Positions 7,582 through 15,670 of a DNA stretch of 23,104 bases are shown here, one piece after another. Position numbers and translations under genes: made by a program. Position 1 is the first letter of the stretch; every line of letters starts with the position of its first letter. A model generated the notes under the pieces. The model ran no database searches. It was not told where the DNA came from and saw nothing but the letters and a program-made list of their open reading frames with translations. This stretch comes from UBA3210 sp963623095 (GTDB taxonomy: Bacteria; Bacillota_I; Bacilli_A; RFN20; CAG-449): the NCBI GenBank assembly GCA_963623095.1, contig CAVFKD010000024.1:1-23104 (forward strand), given 5' to 3'.

Positions 7582-7599
7582 AGGAGGTTTTCACCTCCT
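7582..7599 (-). terminator. Intrinsic terminator overlapping the stop codon of the acidic zinc-ribbon gene
   Basis: On the minus strand AGGAGGT, tetraloop GAAA, ACCTCCT, then TTTAAAA. The TAG stop (7600-7598) shares bases with the stem, so the gene ends inside its own terminator. Confidence 0.75.
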
Positions 7600-7996
7600 A
7601 GTCATCATCCTCATCGTCTTCTTCATCAAATACTTCTTCGTCTTCATCTTCCTTAAAGTCATCATCTTCTTCATCAGTAGATAAGACGTCATATTCAAAT
7701 GTTTGAACTTCATTAGGATATTCAGTTTCAAGATAATCATTAATCGCGGTTAATAGATTTTCTCTATCGCAATATAAATCCGCGGTAGCTTTAGAAGGAA
7801 GTTGAACTTCTTTTATTTCTTCTACTTCATCTAATTCATAATGAGTACCACATACTAAACAATCCCAAGATTCAAGTTTTGGATCAAATCCTTCTTGTTC
7901 AGATATATTAGAACCGCAGGAAGAACAATAATATTCAATTCTTCCAAGTTTAGGTTCACCCCATTTAATGTTATATATAGATACGCTGAATCTCAT
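7598..7996 (-). CDS. Small zinc-ribbon protein with acidic C-terminal tail
   Basis: A 132-residue soluble protein. Two CxxC knuckles, CSSC (C24, C27) and CLVC (C46, C49), form a probable zinc ribbon or rubredoxin-like fold. The last 30 or so residues are almost entirely Asp/Glu, a low-complexity tail reminiscent of RpoE/delta-type or nucleic-acid-mimic tails, but there is no further homology I can name. I start at the ATG at 7996-7994 (MRFSVSIYNIKW) because GGAGG at 8009-8005 is eight bases from it; the ATG six bases further upstream at 8002 is only two bases from that site. Function is unknown. Confidence 0.75.
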   Translation of the reverse strand: MRFSVSIYNIKWGEPKLGRIEYYCSSCGSNISEQEGFDPKLESWDCLVCGTHYELDEVEEIKEVQLPSKATADLYCDRENLLTAINDYLETEYPNEVQTFEYDVLSTDEEDDDFKEDEDEEVFDEEDDEDDD

Positions 7997-8057
7997 TTTC
8001 ATTTCCTCCGTTTCTAAAGAAGATATATTATTATATTACATTATTTAATGATGAAAA

Positions 8058-8924
8058 TTAATATTTATTTGATAGATAAATAAACTTATCATCTTCTTTT
8101 AAATATTTATAGCCATTGTTTTTGAATATATGAATAGATTTTTCATCATTTCTAGAAATAATCGATATTAAAGTATTAATGCGAAATTTATCAATCGCTA
8201 ATTTACTGCTTTTTGATAATATTGTTTTAGACATCCCCTTATTTAAATAATGATCATTTTCTAATACCATAAATATATTCATCTTATTTACATATTTATT
8301 AAACAATATTACTTTACCAATTATTTGATTTTTATAGATGATATCAAAGATATATTCTTTTCCTTTGAAATATTTTTTAGGATAATCACAAATGGAAATA
8401 ATATCATCTATTGATGCAATAGATTCTTTTAGAATCATTTTATCATTATATTCATAGTTTCTAATAAGTCTAAGCATTCTTTCATTTTGTTTTTCAGGTG
8501 TAAAATAAATACCCTTTGATTCTAATATTCTTTCAATTGCTTCATCGCAAGAAAAGGTATGATAAACATAATATGCTTCATTTAATTCTTTTGGTTTAAT
8601 CATTCGATATACTTGTCTAGATGATAATTCATAAGTAAAAGCAAAATAACGATATAAGTAACCAATCCAATATAATACTTCTTTATTATATTTAATTTTA
8701 CCATATACCAAAGATCCATATTCTTTTTCAATTTCATCAAAAACATCATCAATAGTTAATGTATCATCTAAGAAAGATTCATTGTCTAAACTATTAACAA
8801 TCTTAGATAGCATAAAGCGTCTAATAAACATTTCTGAACTTATAGTAACTAAATCAATTGAGTTTTCAAATATTTTTCCTTGGATATCACATAGTAATAA
8901 TCCATCTTCATTTATTTCCTTCAT
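8058..8924 (-). CDS. Antitoxin-like domain fused to a GNAT acetyltransferase
   Basis: A 288-residue protein in two parts. Residues 1 to about 135 (GLLLCDIQGKIFENS..., EMFIRRFMLSKIV, VLYWIGYLYRYFAFTYELS) resemble the helical protein that usually follows DUF3990-type toxin-like genes in Bacillota and is taken as their antitoxin; this is from memory of the family. Residues of about 140-288 look like a GNAT fold: a strand 'YIFDIIYKNQIIGKVILF', a helix after 'LNKGMSKTILSKSSKLAI' in the acetyl-CoA site, and the closing 'ISRNDEKSIHIFKNNGYKYL' typical of GNAT motif B. GGAG lies nine bases before the ATG, inside the toxin-like gene, and the two overlap by 17 bp. The fusion is unusual. It could modify the partner or be an unrelated acetyltransferase captured in frame. 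Confidence 0.65.
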   Translation of the reverse strand: MKEINEDGLLLCDIQGKIFENSIDLVTISSEMFIRRFMLSKIVNSLDNESFLDDTLTIDDVFDEIEKEYGSLVYGKIKYNKEVLYWIGYLYRYFAFTYELSSRQVYRMIKPKELNEAYYVYHTFSCDEAIERILESKGIYFTPEKQNERMLRLIRNYEYNDKMILKESIASIDDIISICDYPKKYFKGKEYIFDIIYKNQIIGKVILFNKYVNKMNIFMVLENDHYLNKGMSKTILSKSSKLAIDKFRINTLISIISRNDEKSIHIFKNNGYKYLKEDDKFIYLSNKY

Positions 8925-9554
8925 TTAATATTTCTCCAATATATTTCCCTTTATTTTTATAATTAATTTTTGCAAGTTTGACTTTATCATTTCCAATGTT
9001 TAAAAATTTCAATTGTTCTTTTTGATAATATGTTTTTTCCTTCGAACATAAAAAGCATCTTTCTAATATAGTTAAATTTTTAATTGAATTAGGAGAAATA
9101 AATACGTATTGCTTGCCTAAATTAGTCGCTGATAAAGAATATCTTGCTTGTTCATCGGTAATATCACCATCAACAAATGTATCAATAATTTGAAACATTC
9201 GATTATCTGCGATAGGCGCAATTACATAGTCGATATCTTTAAATTGTTCTTTAATATCTTTCACTAATTTACTGTCTTTGTATTTATCTAATCTACCTCT
9301 AAAATAAGCTATAGTAAGCATCCATTTAGTATCTACTTCAAACTCTAACTTATTTAAATTAATAGGATTGAAATCAAGAAAATAAATTGATGGATGTTCA
9401 AATTTACACACAAATGTTGAAGATTTTTCATATGATTCACCACAATAAAATCCATGACCAAAATCATTGTTCTTTCTACCATAATTAATATCAATATCGC
9501 CTATTATTTCATCTTTAGATGCATGAACTAATAATATATGATGTTATTTTTCAT
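8908..9554 (-). pseudogene. DUF3990-like toxin gene with a frameshift near its start
   Basis: From about 9543 to 8908 one frame is open and encodes a protein with LVHASKDEIIGDIDINYG, NDFGHGFYCGESYEKS and IDYVIAPIADNRMFQII, the layout of the DUF3990-type proteins (family form: YHGS...DFGxGFY...DxVIGxxANDR), a group suggested to be ADP-ribosyltransferase-like toxins. No in-frame ATG precedes the conserved H and DFG motifs; the first possible start is a GTG at 9411 without a ribosome site and past those motifs. An out-of-frame ATG at 9554-9552 begins M-K-N-N-I-I and runs into TAG after eight codons. Removing two bases from the TA repeat at 9533-9539 would join it to the toxin frame. So it is either a dead toxin or a length-variable switch. 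Family HG appears here as HA. Confidence 0.55.
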
Positions 9555-9562
9555 ACGTCAAT

Positions 9563-9593
9563 AACTTGTTTGTGCATTTTTCACAAACAAGTT
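9563..9593. repeat. 12-bp inverted repeat (hairpin) before the toxin-like gene
   Basis: AACTTGTTTGTG (9563-9574) and CACAAACAAGTT (9582-9593) are perfect complements around a 7-nt loop. It lies nine bases before the out-of-frame ATG at 9554 and has a T-run only on the plus strand. It could be an operator or leader hairpin for the toxin module, or a plus-strand terminator, though no rightward gene precedes it. Confidence 0.6.
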
Positions 9594-9610
9594 TTTAATA
9601 TCAAAAATAA

Positions 9611-9649
9611 AACTCTTTATCAGGTGGAAAATCCATCAAATAAAGAGTT
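9611..9649 (-). terminator. Intrinsic terminator of the large lipoprotein gene
   Basis: AACTCTTTAT (9611-9620) pairs with ATAAAGAGTT (9640-9649). An inner TGGA/TCCA pair (9625-9628 with 9632-9635) extends the stem, and TTATTTTT follows on the minus strand. It lies 18 bp after the lipoprotein stop. Confidence 0.75.
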
Positions 9650-9666
9650 AATTATTTTAGTGTGAA

Positions 9667-12135
9667 TTAGTCTAACTTTGTTATAGTTTTAGAACTTAAA
9701 TTTAATTTATAAGTATGTGCATCGCCTAAAACCAATTTTGGAATATAATTCATGAAATATAAATTGTTATCTAATAATACTAAATTAGATCCATAATATT
9801 TTTGATCATAGCCAAATAGCATTGTTTGAGTTTTATCTTCAGTTGCATTCTTGCTTACTTTCCAGAATCCTGCGTTTTCTAAAGATGTTGCAGGATATGA
9901 ATAATAATAGATATAATCGCCAACTAAAATCATTTCATTTGGATTAGTTTTACTACTTGCAATCTTAGTTTGATTTGTAAGTGATGCTAAATTAGTCTTT
10001 CTAATAGAATTTTCAATGGTGCCATTATAGATATAATATAAATCATTACCATCAAGGATAAATTGTTTTACATTTTCTACTTTTGAACTTAAGTTAGTTC
10101 CTTCCAATCCTTCAGTAGTAGAAGTAATAGAATTTGTAGTTACATATTCAATATCACCATTATCTTGGCCTGTACCTTTATTAATGTAATATAATTTGCC
10201 ATCATTTAAAGTTAAGTTTTTTGCGCCATTAACGTCGGAGAATTTAACATATTCACTGCCGTCAACTTTCATTCTAGCAATTCCACCTGCCGCGCCTAAT
10301 GCATTGTAATGAGTACCATAAATATAAGTTCCATCACTTACCATATCTCTCACGTCATTAGATGAAAGCTTTTTTGCTTCAGAATCAGTCTTTAAATTTA
10401 TTGAATATAAATCATTATTAACTAATTTAGTTACTTGATTGAAATATAATGTATCACCATAGATATAGAAATCTGCGACTTTATCAGAAGTTAATTGATA
10501 GTTTGTTTTATTCTTTTCATCATATACATATAATGTTTTACCAGCATACATATTTAAATAATAGATTCTTCCATCATAAGAAACAGCTTGTCCACCTGTA
10601 TTAACTGGAGTATCTTCAATAGGTTCAAAGTTTGCAAGAAGATCAGTTTCTTGTTTAGAAGATAAGTTGTATTTATAAATATGATATGTATCATTGCTTA
10701 TATACATTAATGTTGTTGAATTTTGGAAATCAAAGCCAGATATTTTTGTTGAAGAAATAACTTGGGATTCTACCTTAGTTGTTAAATCAATCTTATAAAT
10801 ACCTAACTTATCATTAGATAATTTAGTTGTTAAATCGCAATTAGAATAATACAAGCATCCATTATTAATCTTTAAATATTCACCTGCATTATTTGTTAAT
10901 TTAGTTACTTTTATTGTTGAAGAAGTAACATCAAAAGTTCCAATATAATCATTTAATGTACCATTAACATTGAAATATAAATTATTACCATTAATAACAA
11001 ATTCATGAACCTTTTCTTCTAATACAACGCTTGAAGTATTATTTGTAAGATTTATTTTAGTAATATATTTTGTAGATTCATCAATAAAATAAGCAAAACT
11101 ACCCTTAATAATTAAATTAGATGCTTTCTTATCATAAATTTTAGTGATAACCGCTTCATCACCTGAATTATCAACTTTATAAACACCCGCGGAAGCTCCT
11201 AATAAGGAATTAGATGTATAATAATAAACATTATTTGAATATTTTGCATAGTCAGAGATGCTACCAGAAGTAATAACACTTGAAACACTATCATCTGTTG
11301 TTGATATTTCTTTTACAGTATCAATAATTGAAGTATTTGAAATAAATCCTATTGTGCCATCACTATTTTTATTAATTTTTGATGGAGTTGCAAAAGCTAA
11401 ACGTGTAATAGTTCCAGACTTATCAACTTTATACAATCTATTTTTATCCATTGCATTGCCAAAATAAACAGTGCCATCACTATTTGCATAGATAGCTAAA
11501 TCAACTGATTTTTGTTTAATTGTTAATGTTGCTGTATATGTTTTTGATTTATAGTTTTTATTTGATAATACGCATTTAAAATTATAAGTTCCCGCGGCAA
11601 CACAAGAAGTAACTTCCTTACCTGTTGAATCTGTGATAGTTACTTTTGTCGTTGTATCCGCAGGTATAAAGCCTGTTAATTTAATATCATCTTTATGTTC
11701 ATTTCCATCAAATGTAACTTTCTTAGATTCATATTCTAAATTACCAAAATCCGCAGGAGTAATAGTTAAAGTTGCTGTATATGTTTTTGTATTGTAACCT
11801 TCTTTACTTACAATTGCAGTATAAACATAAGTTCCTACATCTGTATGAAGTTCATATCCTTTATATTCAACTTCAGCGCCATTTAATTCCATGTTAGTAG
11901 CGCTTAATTCACTTAATCCATGTTCTTGTCCATCATAGACAACTGTTAAACTTTCATAAGTAATATATTGGAAGTCTTTTAATGCTTCACTAGATGATGA
12001 AGTTGTTTCTCCTTTAGAACTTGATTCTTGACTAGTTGGAGCACTTGCTGATGAAGATTCAGTATTGTTAGAATTGCCACATCCTGCAATAGCGGTCAAC
12101 GCTAGTAAGCTTAGTAAAATTATTTTCTTTTTCAT
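9667..12135 (-). CDS. Surface lipoprotein with two Ig-like (MBG) domains and a DUF5050-like beta-propeller
   Basis: The 822-residue protein starts with a lipoprotein signal peptide (MKKKIILLSLLALTAIAGC; lipid-anchored C19), followed by a Ser/Thr/Glu-rich linker (20-55). Two related beta-sandwich domains follow, at about 57-130 and 131-208. Both have a 'VxxDGxEH' strand and end in 'KSYTATLTI'-like strands (NTKTYTATLTI and KSKTYTATLTI), as in bacterial MBG/YDG Ig-like domains. From about 212 to the end come repeated blades such as 'GTVYFGNAMDKNRLYKVDKSG' and 'DGRIYYLNMYAGKTLYVYDEK', which fit a DUF5050-type propeller, a probable extracellular binding module. No enzyme motif is seen. AGGGGG lies six bases before the ATG. 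It is a single-gene unit with its own promoter and terminator. Confidence 0.8.
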   Translation of the reverse strand: MKKKIILLSLLALTAIAGCGNSNNTESSSASAPTSQESSSKGETTSSSSEALKDFQYITYESLTVVYDGQEHGLSELSATNMELNGAEVEYKGYELHTDVGTYVYTAIVSKEGYNTKTYTATLTITPADFGNLEYESKKVTFDGNEHKDDIKLTGFIPADTTTKVTITDSTGKEVTSCVAAGTYNFKCVLSNKNYKSKTYTATLTIKQKSVDLAIYANSDGTVYFGNAMDKNRLYKVDKSGTITRLAFATPSKINKNSDGTIGFISNTSIIDTVKEISTTDDSVSSVITSGSISDYAKYSNNVYYYTSNSLLGASAGVYKVDNSGDEAVITKIYDKKASNLIIKGSFAYFIDESTKYITKINLTNNTSSVVLEEKVHEFVINGNNLYFNVNGTLNDYIGTFDVTSSTIKVTKLTNNAGEYLKINNGCLYYSNCDLTTKLSNDKLGIYKIDLTTKVESQVISSTKISGFDFQNSTTLMYISNDTYHIYKYNLSSKQETDLLANFEPIEDTPVNTGGQAVSYDGRIYYLNMYAGKTLYVYDEKNKTNYQLTSDKVADFYIYGDTLYFNQVTKLVNNDLYSINLKTDSEAKKLSSNDVRDMVSDGTYIYGTHYNALGAAGGIARMKVDGSEYVKFSDVNGAKNLTLNDGKLYYINKGTGQDNGDIEYVTTNSITSTTEGLEGTNLSSKVENVKQFILDGNDLYYIYNGTIENSIRKTNLASLTNQTKIASSKTNPNEMILVGDYIYYYSYPATSLENAGFWKVSKNATEDKTQTMLFGYDQKYYGSNLVLLDNNLYFMNYIPKLVLGDAHTYKLNLSSKTITKLD

Positions 12136-12159
12136 AATAATCCCCCTATATGTAATATG

Positions 12160-12187
12160 ATTTTAATATATGTGTATATATTATCAA
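12160..12187 (-). promoter_or_regulatory. Promoter of the large lipoprotein gene
   Basis: On the minus strand TTGATA (12187-12182), 16 bases, then TAAAAT (12165-12160), followed 25 bases later by the start codon. Upstream of the -35 lies the dyad AGTAGAAT-A-ATTCTACT (12208-12224), a candidate operator. Confidence 0.55.
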
Positions 12188-12241
12188 GTATTTTCCCCTC
12201 TACAATTAGTAGAATAATTCTACTTTTCTTTATTAAAAGCA

Positions 12242-12293
12242 GTTTTACTATTTTTAATTTCTTTTACTATTCTTTACTATTCTTTACTATTTT
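12242..12293. repeat. Short tandem repeats of TTTACTATTC
   Basis: Three head-to-tail copies of the 10-bp unit (C)TTTACTATT occupy 12261-12293, and a fourth diverged copy lies at 12242-12252. They sit about 60-110 bp upstream of the -35 of the large lipoprotein gene. The 10-bp period places each copy on the same face of the helix, so a regulator array is conceivable; simple slippage in AT-rich DNA is the plain alternative. Confidence 0.6.
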
Positions 12294-12323
12294 GTATAAA
12301 TTTAAAATCAATCTTAGTAAAAA

Positions 12324-12341
12324 AAGAGGCCTAAGCCTCTT
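12324..12341 (-). terminator. Intrinsic terminator after the GH28 pseudogene
   Basis: AAGAGGC, a 4-nt loop and GCCTCTT, followed on the minus strand by TTTTT. It begins five bases after the last stop of the degraded polygalacturonase gene. Confidence 0.75.
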
Positions 12342-12345
12342 AGTA

Positions 12346-12936
12346 TTAATCAATATATTTTAAATCCTTTTCTTTTTTACAATTAACTAGTTTTGTTTGA
12401 TTAAATGTAACATTAGTTATATGGCTATCTTCTAATCCTAATGCTTTAATACCATTCTCAGCATTATTAATTTCGATATTGTCAAAATTAAAATTATTTA
12501 AATCTAGGAGGAAGTTTGCTTAAAGGTTTACTTGTAGATGAAGGATAATCCATTGTTAATTCAATTCCATCTTTTACATTTGAAATACTTATATTATTAA
12601 AATAGATGTCTTCAACATATCTTCCTCTACCAGGTAATGATTTAACTCTTATGCCTCTTTCAACTCCATCGATAACTGAATCTTTGAAAGTTATATTTCT
12701 TACTCCACCAGACATGCCACTTCCAATGGCTAACGCATCATGGCCTTTGATGAATTTACAATTTTTAATAATGACATTAATACATGGCTTATTTACTCTT
12801 CTACCATCTTCATTTAAGCCGGAATTAATCGCGATACAATCATCTCCAGTTTCAAATAAGCATCTTCATTGAATATTGTTCCTGGATTTAATTTACCAGT
12901 AATGATTTCTTTTTTTATATAACTATAAGGTGTCAT
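12346..12936 (-). pseudogene. Degraded GH28 family glycosidase (polygalacturonase-like)
   Basis: Pieces of a right-handed beta-helix glycoside hydrolase survive in three frames. The original ATG (12936-12934, AGGAG eight bases upstream) starts MTPYSYIKKEIITGK..., out of frame after about 25 codons. A second frame carries ETGDDCIAINSGLN, then KGHDALAIGSGMSGGVRNI and GIRVKSLPGRGRYVEDIYF: the GH28 signatures with catalytic Asp pair DD and the His of the GH(D/G) motif. A one-base shift near 12506 then stops this frame, and the ending FNFDNIEINNAENGIKALG... resumes in a third, up to the TAA at 12346. The whole is under 200 codons against 400-500 in the family, so a large internal deletion also happened. 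Live homologues hydrolyse pectin/polygalacturonate. The ribosome site and terminator remain intact. Confidence 0.8.
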
Positions 12937-12948
12937 ATGCTTATCTCC

Positions 12949-12962
12949 TGTGATATATCACA
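12949..12962. promoter_or_regulatory. Palindromic operator candidate TGTGATATATCACA
   Basis: A perfect 14-bp palindrome lies 12 bases upstream of the GH28 pseudogene start codon, overlapping its expected transcription start region. TGTGA/TCACA half sites recall Crp/Fnr-type boxes but with a spacer of 4 rather than 6. It also lies upstream of the rightward EAL gene. Confidence 0.45.
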
Positions 12963-13071
12963 AGTATATTTGGACTTTTAAAAGACAATGTCAATAATTA
13001 TAAATTTATTTATAATTGTAATTAAGAAAAGAAATTTATATAATAGTATTATTAAGGAAGGAGTGATCCTT

Positions 13072-14967
13072 ATGATGTACAATTTCTATTTTGATATATC
13101 TGCGATATTTGTATTCTTGTTAATCATCTTTATTGCGATATATAAAAAGATGTATATTCTTAAAACAACTAAAATTCTTCTTCAAGCTAGTATAGTATCA
13201 ATATTATGCTGCGTTGTTGAAATACTATATGCTTTTTCAAGTAACGATAATATAAGCATTATATATTTCACTTCTTATATCATATTAAGAAACTTTGTCT
13301 TGTTCTATTTCTTAGATTATATTATCTATACCTTACGAGCGAATGTTTTCTTAAAAAGAAATAAGTGGATATATAGTTTCTTAGTACCTATTGTTGCTTC
13401 AATGATATGTTTAATCATTAATTTATTCTCATATAGTTTGTTTAAGATTGAAAATCATGAAATGGTTAGAGGTAATTACGTTTGGATTATCTTTGTTATC
13501 GCTGGATATGTTATGATTTTGCCATTAATTACATTAATTCTTTCATGGAAGAATGTTATTATTAAGCAAAATAAGTTATTAATCTTTGTCGTATTCTATA
13601 TCGCAGGATTAATTTTAGCCCAAGTATTCTTTAAATATATTTATTTTGAAATGTTTGGTCTATCTCTTGCCACCGCATTAATTGTTCTTACAATTGAAAG
13701 AAAAGAAGATTTAATCGCAAGTGGATTAAAATGCTTCCATGAAAAGTTATTCCAAACAGATATAAAAGTTTATTATAACTATGAAGTATCATTTAATGTA
13801 GTAATCTTTAAAATCTATAAATTCAATGTTCAAAAGGATATTATGACTCCTACGCAACTAGAAGAATTATTAAATAAATTTATTACTACTTTAGATAATT
13901 CATTAAATCTCTATCAATTAGAACATCGTTCTTATTATTTAAATAATGGTATATTCGCAGTATCTTTTAAAAAGAAACCAGAAGATATTAAAAAAGTATT
14001 ACTTTCCACATTTGATTCTCAATGGGTAAGTGATATTGGGTTACAAGATATTCACGTATTAAGCGTTGATGCTTATGGTGATATTAAATCATATGATACA
14101 TTTATTGATTTATGTTTCCATATGGAAGATTATGTTGATTTTGATTCAAAGAATAATTTCATTGTTTATAGTGAATACGCATTAACAAATAAGGTATTAC
14201 TTGAATTATCTTATCCTGAATTAATCCAAAGAGCGATTATTGAAGATAAGTTTGAACTCTTCTATCATCCAATCTACAGTTGTGAAAATAATACATTTAC
14301 TCAAGCAGAAGCTTTATTAAGACTTAAAACAAGTAATGGATATATGTTCCCTTCTAAGCTAATTGAAATCGCTGAAAAGAATCATAATATTGAAAAGATT
14401 ACCAATATAGTCTTTGAAAAAGCATGTCAATTTATTATTAGTCCAGAATTTAAACATCTAAATTTAAATTATATCGAAATCAATGTTTCCGCGTTAGAAA
14501 TAGTTAGAAAATCTTTCTCTGATCGTATGATTGAAATATCTTCTCGATATCAAATTAATCCAAAGAATATTTGTTTTGAAATAACAGAAACTGCTTCATT
14601 AATGGATGAAGAAATCTTCTTAAAGAATATGTCTAGATTAATTGGTTATGGATTCAATTTCTGTTTAGATGCATATGGATGTGGATATTCAAGCATTACT
14701 AGACTTATGAAATATCCTATAAATATTATTAAGTTTGATAAGAGTTTTATCTCTGACAACGAAGATCAAAAAATGAAGAGCGTTGTTATCAACCATATTA
14801 AAATGTTAAAAGAAATTGATAAAGACATCCTTATTGAAGGTATTGAAACACAAGAAACATTAGATTATTTCACTAAATTAGGTGCGAATTATTTACAAGG
14901 TTATTTCTTCTCAAAACCTTTAGCGAAAGATGAATTTATCACATTTATTAGAGAACATAAAAGTTAA
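13072..14967 (+). CDS. Membrane EAL-domain protein (c-di-GMP phosphodiesterase family, altered active site)
   Basis: The 631-residue protein has about seven membrane helices in the first 215 residues, a poorly conserved region of about 230-375 where a GGDEF domain would sit (no GGDEF motif visible), and an EAL domain at about 385-628. EAL domains hydrolyse c-di-GMP to pGpG. The metal and catalytic set is largely kept: EALLRL (E413), EINVSA, FEITETA, KFDKSFI, LIEGIE and QGYFFSKP. The usual DDFGTG loop reads DAYGCG (D533, A534), so the second Asp is Ala; the protein may be weak, or act as a c-di-GMP sensor. I start at 13072 because AAGGAG (13058-13063) is eight bases away; an upstream in-frame ATG at 12988 lacks a site. 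Terminator at 14971-15003. Confidence 0.85.
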   Translation: MMYNFYFDISAIFVFLLIIFIAIYKKMYILKTTKILLQASIVSILCCVVEILYAFSSNDNISIIYFTSYIILRNFVLFYFLDYIIYTLRANVFLKRNKWIYSFLVPIVASMICLIINLFSYSLFKIENHEMVRGNYVWIIFVIAGYVMILPLITLILSWKNVIIKQNKLLIFVVFYIAGLILAQVFFKYIYFEMFGLSLATALIVLTIERKEDLIASGLKCFHEKLFQTDIKVYYNYEVSFNVVIFKIYKFNVQKDIMTPTQLEELLNKFITTLDNSLNLYQLEHRSYYLNNGIFAVSFKKKPEDIKKVLLSTFDSQWVSDIGLQDIHVLSVDAYGDIKSYDTFIDLCFHMEDYVDFDSKNNFIVYSEYALTNKVLLELSYPELIQRAIIEDKFELFYHPIYSCENNTFTQAEALLRLKTSNGYMFPSKLIEIAEKNHNIEKITNIVFEKACQFIISPEFKHLNLNYIEINVSALEIVRKSFSDRMIEISSRYQINPKNICFEITETASLMDEEIFLKNMSRLIGYGFNFCLDAYGCGYSSITRLMKYPINIIKFDKSFISDNEDQKMKSVVINHIKMLKEIDKDILIEGIETQETLDYFTKLGANYLQGYFFSKPLAKDEFITFIREHKS

Positions 14968-14970
14968 GCA

Positions 14971-15003
14971 AAAACTTCTTACGTTACATGCGTAAGAAGT
15001 TTT
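14971..15003 (+). terminator. Intrinsic terminator of the EAL-domain gene
   Basis: AAAACTTCTTACG (14971-14983) pairs with CGTAAGAAGTTTT (14991-15003) around TTACATG, followed by TCTTTAT, four bases after the stop. Confidence 0.85.
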
Positions 15004-15035
15004 TCTTTATCCATAAATTTATAATTCTCTTTTTA

Positions 15036-15068
15036 TTATCTTCAAACAATAAAAATGTTTGAAGATAA
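15036..15068. repeat. 13-bp inverted repeat between convergent genes
   Basis: TTATCTTCAAACA (15036-15048) and TGTTTGAAGATAA (15056-15068) are perfect complements with a 7-nt loop. There is no T-run on either side, so it is not a standard terminator. A related shorter hairpin, TTGTTT-TC-AAACAA, follows at about 15100-15113. Confidence 0.6.
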
Positions 15069-15126
15069 GTAAAATCCGTTATTTTCCTTCAAATATATTG
15101 TTTTCAAACAATTTCAAAGCAAAATA

Positions 15127-15146
15127 AAACATCCTAATGGATGTTT
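15127..15146 (-). terminator. Terminator overlapping the stop codon of the GtrA-like gene
   Basis: AAACATCC, 4-nt loop, GGATGTTT, then TATTTTG on the minus strand. The TAA stop (15147-15145) is partly within the stem. It ends the tsaE-tsaB-rimI-tsaD-gtrA transcript. Confidence 0.75.
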
Positions 15147-15663
15147 ATTTAAATATAATTAATTTTCTAAATGTATAATTTAATACTAAACCTATCGCAG
15201 TCGCGCATACTTTAGAAATAATATATCCCCAGGTTAAATTACCGATGAATATTACTTCCCATTGTAATCCTTTAGTAAACCATAAATCATTAACTAAGAA
15301 ATTAAATAATATTTGGAATAATAAGACTAATATGCCGATTGTCGCGAAGATTAAGAAGTCTTTAAATGATTTACCCTCATTTTCATCTTTCTTGTCTTTA
15401 TAGACAAATATGATGCTTAAGAAGTAATTTACAAATAAGCCAACACTGAAGCCTCCAATAGTTGCGATAGTATCTTTTACATTCCATGATCCAGCATTGA
15501 TATTAGGTAATACCGCGGATAATAAATAAGAGATAAACCAATCGACTAAAGTAGCAAGTCCTCCGACTAATAAGAAACGTATAATTTCAAAAATTAAAGA
15601 CTTGGTAGATTGCTTTTTAGGAGTTTGTTCAGGATTATTATTTACTACGTTTTCTTCTTCCAT
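15145..15663 (-). CDS. GtrA-like membrane protein
   Basis: A 172-residue protein with a short charged N-terminus (about 1-25) and four membrane helices (about 27-50, 64-88, 103-125 and 143-165). The opening 'IIRFLLVGGLATLVDWFISYLL' and the closing 'GLVLNYTFRKLIIFK' are classic GtrA signatures. GtrA-like proteins are proposed to help flip lipid-linked sugars (undecaprenyl-phosphate-glucose) or otherwise support cell-surface polysaccharide synthesis. AGGTG lies six bases before the ATG. It follows tsaD by 7 bp and is the last gene of that operon, a position likely due to co-transcription rather than shared function. Confidence 0.85.
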   Translation of the reverse strand: MEEENVVNNNPEQTPKKQSTKSLIFEIIRFLLVGGLATLVDWFISYLLSAVLPNINAGSWNVKDTIATIGGFSVGLFVNYFLSIIFVYKDKKDENEGKSFKDFLIFATIGILVLLFQILFNFLVNDLWFTKGLQWEVIFIGNLTWGYIISKVCATAIGLVLNYTFRKLIIFK

Positions 15664-15670
15664 AAGTCAC

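Noticed and set aside
12261..12293. Origin iterons
   Set aside because: The 10-bp TTTACTATTC units lack DnaA-box sequence (TTATCCACA) and no replication initiator gene is near; placement above a promoter fits regulation or slippage better.
12988..13071. Upstream start for the EAL protein at 12988
   Set aside because: No ribosome site precedes it, whereas AAGGAG stands eight bases before the ATG at 13072.
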